From Clostridia bacterium (GTDB lineage Bacteria > Bacillota > Clostridia > Saccharofermentanales > Saccharofermentanaceae): a DNA stretch of 64,000 nt. The stretch spans positions 150,617 to 214,616 of the forward strand of contig JAKSRG010000002.1 in the NCBI GenBank assembly GCA_024403735.1. The letters are read 5' to 3'. The stretch's first letter is position 1. Every line of letters starts with the position of its first letter. Below are positions 44,995 to 53,503 of the stretch, piece after piece. The notes under the pieces were generated by a model, which made no database searches, was not told the origin of the DNA, and saw nothing but the letters and a program-made list of their open reading frames with translations. The translations under genes and the position numbers were made by a program.

Positions 44995-46671
44995 GTGAGA
45001 TCTTTACTAATGTATTTTAAGAAATACAGAGTTCAGTGTTTTGTTGGACCTCTTTTTAAGTTGCTAGAGGTTGTTTTCGAGCTTCTTGTACCTGTTATTA
45101 TTGCTTCTATAATTGATAACGGAATTCTTAAGAATGATGTTAACCACATTTATAAGAGTATTCTGATTCTTGTTATTTTTTCTGTTATTGGCTTCTCGTG
45201 CACTTTGTTGGCTCAGTATTTGAGCGCATATGCGTCTGTTAATATTAGTTCAGATATCAGGGAAGCAGCGTTCAAGAAGGTTTTGTCGCTTAAGACTATT
45301 AACCTTGAGAAGTATGGTTCGTCTAGAGTTCTAAATACAATTACATCTGACATTAATCAAATTCAGCTCGGAATTAATCTTGTTTTAAGACTTCTTCTAA
45401 GATCACCATTTGTAGTTGTTGGTGCAATTATTATGGCGTTTACTTTTGATAAACGCTTAGCATTAATCTATATTGGTGTTGTTTTGGTACTCGCGATTAT
45501 TATTGCTATTAATTTCAGAAAGTCTATTCCTGCTTATAAAGACGCTCGACTTGAGCTTGATAACGTAGTTACTGAGACTGATGATGCACTTAATGGCGTT
45601 CGTGTTATTAGAGGTTTTGTTCAGACGGAGAATGAGTTTAGTAATTTTAAAGAACATACTAATAAACTTAACATTCTTCAGAAGGCAGCTGCTAAGATTA
45701 ACACTATTTTGAATCCAGCAACATTTTTGATTGTTAATGGTTGTATCTGTTTACTTATATACTTTGGTGCAATTGAAGTTAGCATTGGTGTTTTGACATC
45801 TGGTGCTGTTGTTGCGCTTTATAACTACATGAATCAGATACTTGTTGAGCTTATCAAACTTACTAATTTGATTATTCAGGTTAGTAGAGCTTTAGCTTGC
45901 TCAAATAGAGTGGCTACTTTGCTTGATTATGAAGAGCCTTCTATTGATACAGATGTAGAGTTTGAGAAAGAGAATTATGTTGAGTTTGATAATGTATCAT
46001 TCTCATATAACAATGATGACGCAAAGGCTATTTCTAATATTTCATTTAAACTTAGAAAAGGTGATAGTCTAGGTATTATTGGTAAGACTGGTAGTGGTAA
46101 GTCTACTATTGGAGCGATCTTAGCTGGTCTTTATGAACAGACTAGCGGTTCAGTAAGATATAGTGATTCAGTAAACCCAACTGTTGGTTATACACTGCAG
46201 AAGACTAGATTATTTAACGATACAATTAAGTTCAATATTTGTCTTAATAGAGAGAATATTACGGAAGATGATCTTAAGTTCGCATTGGATGTTTCATGCT
46301 GTACAGATTTTGTTAAGACAGTTGATCTTGTACTAAATGAGGGCGGAAAAAATCTTTCTGGTGGTCAAAGACAGCGTATTGGTATTGCTAGAGCAATTGT
46401 AACAAAACCAGATATTCTTATTCTTGATGATGCATCAGCTAGTCTTGATGCTATTACAGAGAAGAAATTTATTGATAATCTCTCAAAAATCCCATATGAA
46501 CTTACTAAAGTTATAATTTCACAGAAGATTAAGTCTGTTAAGTCATGTGATTCAATTATTGTGCTCGATGAAGGTAGATTGATTGATATTGGTAATCATG
46601 ATCAGTTGATCTCAAGATGTGAGATTTATCGTGAAATGAATAAGTTACAGACAAGGGAGGCAGAATTATGA
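44995..46671 (+). CDS. ABC exporter half-transporter, subunit 1 (degenerate ATPase site)
   Basis: 558 residues: six-helix ABC type 1 exporter domain (about 1-300) and nucleotide-binding domain (about 320-558). Walker A GKTGSGKSTIGAILA and signature LSGGQRQRIGIARA are canonical. The residue after Walker B is Asp not Glu (LILDDASASLD), and the switch His is Gln (IISQKIKS). That pattern is known for the weak half of heterodimeric exporters. Start is GTG at 44995, six bases after GAGG; ATG 45010 is the alternative. Overlaps the partner by ATGA. Substrate unknown. Confidence 0.88.
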   Translation: MRSLLMYFKKYRVQCFVGPLFKLLEVVFELLVPVIIASIIDNGILKNDVNHIYKSILILVIFSVIGFSCTLLAQYLSAYASVNISSDIREAAFKKVLSLKTINLEKYGSSRVLNTITSDINQIQLGINLVLRLLLRSPFVVVGAIIMAFTFDKRLALIYIGVVLVLAIIIAINFRKSIPAYKDARLELDNVVTETDDALNGVRVIRGFVQTENEFSNFKEHTNKLNILQKAAAKINTILNPATFLIVNGCICLLIYFGAIEVSIGVLTSGAVVALYNYMNQILVELIKLTNLIIQVSRALACSNRVATLLDYEEPSIDTDVEFEKENYVEFDNVSFSYNNDDAKAISNISFKLRKGDSLGIIGKTGSGKSTIGAILAGLYEQTSGSVRYSDSVNPTVGYTLQKTRLFNDTIKFNICLNRENITEDDLKFALDVSCCTDFVKTVDLVLNEGGKNLSGGQRQRIGIARAIVTKPDILILDDASASLDAITEKKFIDNLSKIPYELTKVIISQKIKSVKSCDSIIVLDEGRLIDIGNHDQLISRCEIYREMNKLQTREAEL

Positions 46672-48407
46672 GTAAAAAGAATTCTTTTGCCAACCTTAAG
46701 AGAATAATGTCTTATTCTAAGGGTAGTGAACTTAAGTTATGCCTTACTATTGTTATGGCGATTTTTACTAGTATCCTTACTTTGTTAATTCCATATTTCG
46801 TAGGAAAAACTATTGATGTTCTAGATGGTAATTTTGAGTTATCTCAGATTGTAAGTAATGTTGTAATTATCGGAATTATTATTCTTGTTACTGTAATTCT
46901 AACCTATGTAATGAATACACTTAATTACCAGATATCTTATGACATCATAGCAAACCTAAGAAATTCTGCGTATCAGAAGATTAATAGACTTCCAATTTCT
47001 TACATTGAAAGAACATCTGTTGGTACAATTGAAAGTCTCGTTGTTAATGATTGTGAGACTATTAGTGATGGATTACTAGTTACACTTAATCAGTTATTTA
47101 CTGGTGTAGTTACTATTATTGCTGTATTTATAATTATGCTCACAATTAGTTGGAAACTAGCTTTGATTATTGCTGTTGTTACTCCAATTACTGTATTCAT
47201 TACTAGTTTGTTCTTAAAGAGCATTAATAAGCATCTCAAAGCCCAGTCAAAGGAGAAAGGTAAACAGACTGGTTATATCAATGAGATGATTACCAATATC
47301 AATGAGATTCATTCATATGATATTGAAGGAACAGTTGATCATAAGTTTACTAAGATTAATAACGGATTTAGAAAAAAGGCTACAAAAGCAGTATTTCTAT
47401 CTTCACTAGTTAATCCTGGAACTAGATTATTTAACGGTATCATTTATGCGATAGTTGCACTTATTGGTTCTATTAGTGTAATGAATGGTTCATTTACTAT
47501 TGGTGCTTTGGCTAGCTTATTAGCTTATGCAACAACATTTATGAAACCGATTAATGAGATTTCTGGCGTGTTCTCTGAATTATCTGATTCATTAGCATGT
47601 GCTTCTCGTGTTTTTGATTTCATGGATGAGAATGAAACTGAGGATGTTGATAGTTCTAGTTCATCTTCAAAAATCGATGGTCATATTACACTTAAGAATG
47701 TTACTTTCTCATATGATGGAAAACGTAATGTTATAGATAATCTTTCTCTTGATATACCTGCAGGAACAAAAGTAGCTATCGTTGGACCTACTGGATGCGG
47801 TAAGTCAACATTGATTAATCTTCTTATGCGTTTCTATGAGCCAACATCTGGTGAGATATTGATTGATAATAAGAATATTTCGAGCATTTCAAAGCATGTT
47901 CTTCGTGAGCATGTTGGAATGGTTCCTCAGGATACATGGTTTAAGACTACAACTATAAAGAATAATATCCTTTATGGTGTTTCTAGAGGCTCAGTTACTG
48001 ACGACGATATGATTAAGACTTCTCGTAAACTTGGTGTTCACGGATTCATTAGTCATCTTCCTAAGAATTATGAAGAGATTATCACATCTAAAAGAGATGA
48101 TATCTCAGATGGTCAGAAGCAATTACTAAGTATCTCCAGAGCTTATATTAGTAATCCATCAATTCTTATACTCGATGAAGCTACATCTTCAGTTGATGCA
48201 ATTACTGAGAATATGATTACTAATGCTGTACGTGAGTTATGTAAGGGACGTACATCTATTATCATCGCTCACAGATTATCGACGATTATTGATGCAGATA
48301 TGATTGTTGTTATGGAGAATGGTAAAATCATAGAGCTGGGTAATCATAATGAATTGGTAAATAAAGGTGGTTTTTATTCCAAACTTTATGAGTCATTTGT
48401 TGAATAA
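46668..48407 (+). CDS. ABC exporter half-transporter, subunit 2
   Basis: 579 residues with six membrane helices (about 15-300) and a nucleotide-binding domain with Walker A GPTGCGKSTLINLLMRF, canonical catalytic Glu in LILDEATSSVD and switch His in IIAHRLST. The signature is ISDGQKQ rather than LSGGQ. Together with subunit 1 this gives one full and one degenerate ATP site, as in TM287/288- or BmrCD-type multidrug or lipid/peptide exporters. Starts four bases before the end of subunit 1, after AGGGAGG. Confidence 0.9.
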   Translation: MSKKNSFANLKRIMSYSKGSELKLCLTIVMAIFTSILTLLIPYFVGKTIDVLDGNFELSQIVSNVVIIGIIILVTVILTYVMNTLNYQISYDIIANLRNSAYQKINRLPISYIERTSVGTIESLVVNDCETISDGLLVTLNQLFTGVVTIIAVFIIMLTISWKLALIIAVVTPITVFITSLFLKSINKHLKAQSKEKGKQTGYINEMITNINEIHSYDIEGTVDHKFTKINNGFRKKATKAVFLSSLVNPGTRLFNGIIYAIVALIGSISVMNGSFTIGALASLLAYATTFMKPINEISGVFSELSDSLACASRVFDFMDENETEDVDSSSSSSKIDGHITLKNVTFSYDGKRNVIDNLSLDIPAGTKVAIVGPTGCGKSTLINLLMRFYEPTSGEILIDNKNISSISKHVLREHVGMVPQDTWFKTTTIKNNILYGVSRGSVTDDDMIKTSRKLGVHGFISHLPKNYEEIITSKRDDISDGQKQLLSISRAYISNPSILILDEATSSVDAITENMITNAVRELCKGRTSIIIAHRLSTIIDADMIVVMENGKIIELGNHNELVNKGGFYSKLYESFVE

Positions 48408-48449
48408 AGAGTATAATTCAAATGTAAGTTAATTAATGAGGTATATATT

Positions 48450-49889
48450 ATGAATTCTAAGCTTAATAGTTTTAAAGAAATGATCAAAGGTAAGAAGGTT
48501 GCTGTTATGGGTGTAGGTATCTCTAATAGACCTCTTATTAGATATATTTATTCACTTGGTGCAGATATCACAGCATTTGATGCTCTTGAAGCAGATGATG
48601 TGGTTTTATCGAAAACAATGGCTAATTTTAAGGCTGAAGGTATCAATATTAACTGGTCTGTTGGTAAGGATTATATGAATGGCCTTAAGGAGACTGATTT
48701 TGATTACATTTTCAGAACTCCAAAGATGAGAAATGATAAGCCTGAGTTAGTAGATGCAGTTCAAAGAGGTGCTGTCCTTACTTCTGAGATGGAAGTATTT
48801 ATGGCTTTGTGCCCAGCTAAGATCTTTGCTGTTACTGGTTCTGATGGTAAGACAACAACTACTACACTTATTTCTAAGATGCTTATTGAAGCAGGCTACA
48901 AGGTTTATGTAGGCGGTAATATTGGTACACCACTTCTTGATAAGATTGATGAAGTTAAAGAAGATGATATGGTTGTACTTGAGTTATCTTCATTCCAGCT
49001 CCTTACAATGGCTAAGTCAGCTGATGTTGCAGTTGTTACTAACGTAACTCCTAATCATCTTGATGTTCATAAGAGTTATGATGAATACATTTCTGTTAAG
49101 ACTAATATCTTTAGAAATCAGGATTTCATGGGTAAGGTTGTCCTTAATGGTAAGTGTGATATCACATATGATATGTATAAACTTGCTAGAGGAAATGTTT
49201 CTTTCTTCGCTCAGGAGAAGGAGAATTGCTTAAGAAATGGTAATTCTAGTCAGATTGGTAAGGCTTATCTTGATGGTTCTATGCTGACAGTAGAAGATAA
49301 GGGTGTAGTTACCTCAATTATTGATGAGAAGGATATTCTTATCCCTGGTAAGCACAATGTTGAGAACTATCTTGCAGCTATTTCAGCATGCTGGGGTTAT
49401 GTATCTGTTGAGCAGATCTGCAAAGTAGCTAAGACATTCGGTGGAGTTGAGCATAGAATCGAATTGGTAAGAGAATTAGATGGTGTTAGATACTATAATT
49501 CTTCTATCGATACATCTCCTAACAGAACAATTAATACAATGAATGCATTACTTTCACGTAATGAGAAGGGTGTTCTTATTGCTGGTGGTGCTGATAAGAA
49601 GTGTATCTATGATGGTCTTGGTGATGCAATTCTTAAGGTTTGCGACAGAATTGTCCTCTGTGGATCTAATGCTCCTCTTGTAAAGGCTATCATTGAGAAA
49701 GAAGCAAATGGCAGATCATTTGTCATCTTCGAGTATGATGATTATAAGAGTGCTCTTGATAAGGCTAGAGAATTAGCTAATCCAGGTGAACTTGTAATTC
49801 TTTCACCAGTTGGAACTTCTTATGATAAGTTCAGACATTTTGAAGAACGTGGTAATTTGTTTAAGGATTTAGTTCGTTCTTTGGCTTGA
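48450..49889 (+). CDS. murD: UDP-N-acetylmuramoylalanine--D-glutamate ligase MurD
   Basis: Adds D-glutamate to UDP-MurNAc-L-Ala in peptidoglycan synthesis. 479 residues: N-terminal UDP-binding domain (KVAVMGVGISNRPLIRYI), ATP-binding FAVTGSDGKTTTTTLISKML (20 residues), LELSSFQL, NVTPNHLDVH, and C-terminal YNSSIDTSPNRTI, IAGGADKKCIYD and SYDKFRHFEERGNLF. It stands alone rather than in a division and cell wall cluster. ATG follows AATGAGG; a TATAAT at 48412 may be its -10. Confidence 0.95.
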   Translation: MNSKLNSFKEMIKGKKVAVMGVGISNRPLIRYIYSLGADITAFDALEADDVVLSKTMANFKAEGININWSVGKDYMNGLKETDFDYIFRTPKMRNDKPELVDAVQRGAVLTSEMEVFMALCPAKIFAVTGSDGKTTTTTLISKMLIEAGYKVYVGGNIGTPLLDKIDEVKEDDMVVLELSSFQLLTMAKSADVAVVTNVTPNHLDVHKSYDEYISVKTNIFRNQDFMGKVVLNGKCDITYDMYKLARGNVSFFAQEKENCLRNGNSSQIGKAYLDGSMLTVEDKGVVTSIIDEKDILIPGKHNVENYLAAISACWGYVSVEQICKVAKTFGGVEHRIELVRELDGVRYYNSSIDTSPNRTINTMNALLSRNEKGVLIAGGADKKCIYDGLGDAILKVCDRIVLCGSNAPLVKAIIEKEANGRSFVIFEYDDYKSALDKARELANPGELVILSPVGTSYDKFRHFEERGNLFKDLVRSLA

Positions 49890-49930
49890 AAATAATTATA
49901 TCTTTTGATAATCTCATAGATATATTTCAA

Positions 49931-50188
49931 ACGCATTGATAAGGAATAGTAGTTTTCAATCGTTCTTACAGAGAGTTATCGGTTGGTGGAAGATAACAGT
50001 AATGCTTGATTATGAACTCACCTTTGAGCGGTCAGAGTGAACTAATAGTAATTCTGAACGGATGTTCACCGTTAAAGGAACAGAACATCAGCGATAGCTT
50101 GTGTTCGTTAAGTGCACCCAATGACGGGTGAATTAGAGTGGTACCGCGAATGACCCTTCGTCTCTAACTAGAGATGAGGGTCTTTTTG
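49931..50188 (+). promoter_or_regulatory. T-box leader, leucine-specific (controls leuA)
   Basis: tRNA-sensing leader upstream of leuA. Stem I carries AGAGAGTTATCGGTTGGTGGAA-type conserved bases (the AG bulge region near 49970-49990). The specifier codon is CTC (50017-50019) in GAACTCACC, a leucine codon matching the downstream gene. The antiterminator T-box AGAGTGGTACCGCG is at 50135-50148; its TGGT can pair with a tRNA ACCA end, and the tRNA-Leu in this window does end ACCA. A terminator stem, GACCCT (50152) with AGGGTC (50177) plus TCTCT/AGAGA and TTTTT, completes it. Uncharged tRNA-Leu should raise leuA expression. The 5' limit is approximate. Confidence 0.95.
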
Positions 50189-50204
50189 TTTGGAGGTATT
50201 ACTA

Positions 50205-51860
50205 ATGAATTTCAAGAAGTATCGTCCATTTGGACAGATTAACATCAAGGAAAGAAAGTGGCCATCTAATGTCATTACTAAGGCACCAGAATGGTGTTCT
50301 GTTGATCTTCGAGATGGTAACCAGGCACTAGAGATTCCAATGAATCTAGAGCAGAAGGTTTTCTTCTTTGACTATCTTGTAAAAGTTGGATTTAAAACTA
50401 TCGAGATTGGTTTTCCAGCAGCTTCTGAAACTGACTATAATTTTACAAGATATCTTATAGACAATAATCTTATTCCTGATGATGTAGCAATTCAGGTATT
50501 AACTCAGTCTCGTGAGCATATTATTGAGAAGACAATGGAGGCTGTTAAAGGAGCTAAGAATGTAGTTATTCATCTATATAACTCAACTAGTACTTTACAG
50601 CGAAATGTTGTATTCAATTTTGATATGGATAGTTGTGTTGAACTCGCTATATCTGGCGCTAAAATGATTAAAGAATACATTGATAAAGATGATTCTGATA
50701 CAAATTACATCTTAGAGTATTCACCAGAGAGTTTCTCTGGAACTGAGCCAGATTTTGCTGTTCGTATCTGTGATGCTGTACTTGATGTTTGGCAGCCTAC
50801 ACCTGATAACAAGGCTATTATTAATCTTCCTGAGACAGTTCAGCTATCTACTCCAAATATCTATGCTGATCAGGTTGAATATTTCTGTACAAATACTAAG
50901 TGGAGAGACAGCATAAAGGTTTCTTTGCATACACATAATGATAGAGGTACTGGTATTGCTTCTTCTGAATTAGGTATGTTAGCCGGTGCTGATAGAGTTG
51001 AAGGTACTTTGTTTGGTAATGGTGAGAGAACTGGTAATGCTGATATTGTTGTTCTCGCTATTAATTTGATGATGCAGGGCATTGATCCTGAACTTGATTT
51101 CTCTCATATTGATGAAGCAGTTTATATTTATGAGAATTCAACAAGTATGGTTGTTAATGAACGTCATCCATGGGCTGGAAAACTCGTGTATTCTGCTTTC
51201 TCTGGATCACACCAGGATGCTATTAATAAGGGAATGGCTGCCCTTAAGAATAAGGATGAGTTCTGGGAAGTTCCATATCTTCCAATTGATCCAATGGATG
51301 TAGGTAGAAGTTATGAGCCTATTATCAGAATTAATAGCCAGTCTGGTAAGGGTGGAGTACAGTATGTTCTCGATCAGTATTTCGGTTTGAAGTTGCCTAA
51401 GAGTTTCTTGGTGAATTTCTTACCTGTTATTAAGGCTGAGACAGATTCTAAGAGTATCGAGCTTACACCTCAACAGGTTTTCGATTTATTCGATAAGACA
51501 TTCATTAATTTATATAGTCCATATGAGCTTATTTCTTTCAGAGAAATCTCTCATGATAGTAAATACGCTGCTGTTGAGGCTGTAATTAAGTACAATTCTG
51601 AAGAGAAGAAGATTTCTGGTACAGGTAAAGGTCTTCTCGATGCATTCGTTAATGCATTTACTAAAGAGACAGGTATCAAGTTCACTATTAACATGTATAA
51701 CGAGCATGCTATGAAGAGCGGTACTGATTCTACAGCTATCACTTATATTGAGATTATTGGTGATAATGATGCTAAGGTTCACTTAGGTGCTGGTGTATCT
51801 ACATCTGTTACTAAGTCATCAATTCGTGCGATTATCAGCGCTGTAAATAGAATGATCTAA
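50205..51860 (+). CDS. leuA: 2-isopropylmalate synthase, LeuA type 2
   Basis: First committed step of leucine synthesis: 2-oxoisovalerate + acetyl-CoA. 551 residues of the long type 2 class, starting MNFKKYRPFGQI. The catalytic/metal motif is SVDLRDGNQALEIPM, the HxH metal pair is in SLHTHNDRGTGIASSELG (metal His), and GNGERTGNADIV is kept; the C-terminal ~130 residues are the leucine-feedback domain ending in a glycine-rich VHLGAGVSTS strand. ATG at 50205 follows TTGGAGG just after the T-box terminator. leuB, leuC and leuD are not in the window. Confidence 0.95.
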   Translation: MNFKKYRPFGQINIKERKWPSNVITKAPEWCSVDLRDGNQALEIPMNLEQKVFFFDYLVKVGFKTIEIGFPAASETDYNFTRYLIDNNLIPDDVAIQVLTQSREHIIEKTMEAVKGAKNVVIHLYNSTSTLQRNVVFNFDMDSCVELAISGAKMIKEYIDKDDSDTNYILEYSPESFSGTEPDFAVRICDAVLDVWQPTPDNKAIINLPETVQLSTPNIYADQVEYFCTNTKWRDSIKVSLHTHNDRGTGIASSELGMLAGADRVEGTLFGNGERTGNADIVVLAINLMMQGIDPELDFSHIDEAVYIYENSTSMVVNERHPWAGKLVYSAFSGSHQDAINKGMAALKNKDEFWEVPYLPIDPMDVGRSYEPIIRINSQSGKGGVQYVLDQYFGLKLPKSFLVNFLPVIKAETDSKSIELTPQQVFDLFDKTFINLYSPYELISFREISHDSKYAAVEAVIKYNSEEKKISGTGKGLLDAFVNAFTKETGIKFTINMYNEHAMKSGTDSTAITYIEIIGDNDAKVHLGAGVSTSVTKSSIRAIISAVNRMI

Positions 51861-51889
51861 TGGTATTATTTACAATTTAGTGCATAAGA

Positions 51890-51915
51890 AAAGCTGACCC
51901 ATTTGAGTCAGCTTT
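51890..51915. terminator. Bidirectional terminator between leuA and the D,D-carboxypeptidase gene
   Basis: AAAGCTGAC pairs with GTCAGCTTT across an 8-base loop, with A-rich left and T-rich right flanks. Confidence 0.85.
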
Positions 51916-51920
51916 CTTTA

Positions 51921-53393
51921 TTAGAGCATTTTTGATTTATTCATGAACTCAGCTTCTTTTCGCTTCAAACTCTTATGCCTGAATATGAATATTGCAATGA
52001 TTGCAACAGCGCCAAGTAAGCATATCGCCATAATTGTAATAGTAATATTCTTAACAGTTCCTAGATTTTTACTAGTGTTCTTCTCTGGAGTAATGGAGAT
52101 GCTACGTTCTTTTGCATCAACCTCTAAGTGAATTGTACCAACTTCGTACGTGACACCGTCATTATATTTACGGTATAACGGTATCTCGAACTCTTGATGC
52201 GCAGCATTACCATCAAATATTACATCACCAATATCAATTACAACTGTATTTCCTGTCAATGCTCTTGCAGTAGTTGTAGTGTGATAATCAACAAGATTCA
52301 TATCAAAAGCTGTAACTTCAAGATCTGTATCAACAATTACTTCTTGAATTCTCATAGTGATGTCATCAATGAATGGATCGAACTCACTTTCATCGATTGC
52401 TACGGTAGTGAACTTCGAGAAGCAGTAGTCAAATAGGTTGATTAAATCAGAATATCTAGTTTCTGAATTATCAGAACCAAAGATAACGCCAATTAATGTT
52501 CTACCATTCTTGCTAGCTGCTGCAACAATAGTGTTGCCAGCTGTATCTGTGTATCCAGTCTTTCCTCCGATATAGTAATCGTAAGCATAAGTCTGTGTAG
52601 AGATAAATCTATTAGCATTAGTAATAACTCTTGTGTCACTATACTTATTTGTAGAACTGATTTCATACTGAGTTGATGTTGAAATCTCTGTAAAAATAGG
52701 ATATGAAACACACTTCTCAAGGATTAATCCCATATCACTTACAGATATAACGTTACTAGGATCAGCGAAACCATAAGCAGTTGTGAAATTAGTGTTAGTA
52801 CAGCCAAGTTCTTTTGCTCTTGCATTCATCATTTTACAGAATTCTGCTTCAGTTCCAGCCATATGAATAGCTAATGCGAGTGATGCATCGTTACAAGACT
52901 TAAGAAGAGCAGCATTTACTAAATCTTCAACTGTGAATTCTTCTCCTTCAGTCATGCCTAACTTAACGTAATCATCTGGAATTGAAGAGTACATACTAGG
53001 TGTAACAACTACAATATCCGTCATCTTTAGATTTTCAATTGCTAATAAGCAAGTCATAATCTTTGTTGTTGATGCTGGTTCCAAAGGTAAGTCGACATTT
53101 TCACCTAAGAGATATGTTTGTGACTGCGCGTCGAAAACAACATAAGCTTTACCGTTTACTTCTGGTGCGTCAGAGAAATCAACGTCAAGAAAATCTCTTT
53201 TATGTTCATCTAGTGTAATAATCGTTTCTTCTTTATTATCATCTGTAGAAGTAGTAGTAACTTCTGTCGATTCAGTAACTTCTGAACTGTCAGGTTCAGT
53301 AATCTCTGGATCAGCCATAACAACAGAACTAATTCCAAATACCATTAGAATAGCAAGAAGTAATGAAATACTTTTTGAAATTAACTGTTTCAT
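51921..53393 (-). CDS. D-alanyl-D-alanine carboxypeptidase (penicillin-binding protein 5/DacA type)
   Basis: Trims the terminal D-Ala of peptidoglycan stem peptides outside the membrane. 490 residues: signal peptide (cleavage after VVMA near residue 27), a Thr/Ser/Glu linker, then the peptidase S11 domain with the active Ser in EPASTTKIM (S-x-x-K), SCNDASLAL (S-x-N) and GGKTGYTDTAG (K-T-G). A C-terminal hydrophobic helix (about 455-475) with basic tail KSLKRKEAEFMNKSKML anchors it; this true membrane helix differs from the amphipathic tail of E. coli PBP5. GGAGG upstream. Several paralogues are likely elsewhere, so no specific symbol. Confidence 0.93.
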   Translation of the reverse strand: MKQLISKSISLLLAILMVFGISSVVMADPEITEPDSSEVTESTEVTTTSTDDNKEETIITLDEHKRDFLDVDFSDAPEVNGKAYVVFDAQSQTYLLGENVDLPLEPASTTKIMTCLLAIENLKMTDIVVVTPSMYSSIPDDYVKLGMTEGEEFTVEDLVNAALLKSCNDASLALAIHMAGTEAEFCKMMNARAKELGCTNTNFTTAYGFADPSNVISVSDMGLILEKCVSYPIFTEISTSTQYEISSTNKYSDTRVITNANRFISTQTYAYDYYIGGKTGYTDTAGNTIVAAASKNGRTLIGVIFGSDNSETRYSDLINLFDYCFSKFTTVAIDESEFDPFIDDITMRIQEVIVDTDLEVTAFDMNLVDYHTTTTARALTGNTVVIDIGDVIFDGNAAHQEFEIPLYRKYNDGVTYEVGTIHLEVDAKERSISITPEKNTSKNLGTVKNITITIMAICLLGAVAIIAIFIFRHKSLKRKEAEFMNKSKML

Positions 53394-53422
53394 TTTGCCT
53401 CCAAATCAATGTAATCTTATTT

Positions 53423-53450
53423 ATTATATCAATACTTGTTTAGTTAACAA
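53423..53450 (-). promoter_or_regulatory. Promoter for the D,D-carboxypeptidase gene
   Basis: Reverse strand TTGTTA, 16-base spacer, TGATATAAT (extended -10). It overlaps the region of the divergent miaB promoter. Confidence 0.55.
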
Positions 53451-53474
53451 ATAAGTACTTTTTTGTTATATAAT
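53444..53474 (+). promoter_or_regulatory. Promoter for the miaB-mutS-mutL-miaA operon
   Basis: TTAACA (53444-53449) and TATAAT (53469-53474), spacer 19 bases, about 30 bases before the miaB start. Its -35 overlaps the divergent promoter's -35, so the two may compete. Confidence 0.45.
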
Positions 53475-53503
53475 TGATTGAATATGATTTAGTGGAGTTT
53501 TGT

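Noticed and set aside
50056..50067. GAACGGATGTTC, a perfect match to the SOS-box pattern GAACN4GTTC
   Set aside because: It lies inside the leucine T-box leader, where the arms form part of the RNA structure, and it is not at a promoter or a DNA-damage gene. Chance or structural origin is more likely.
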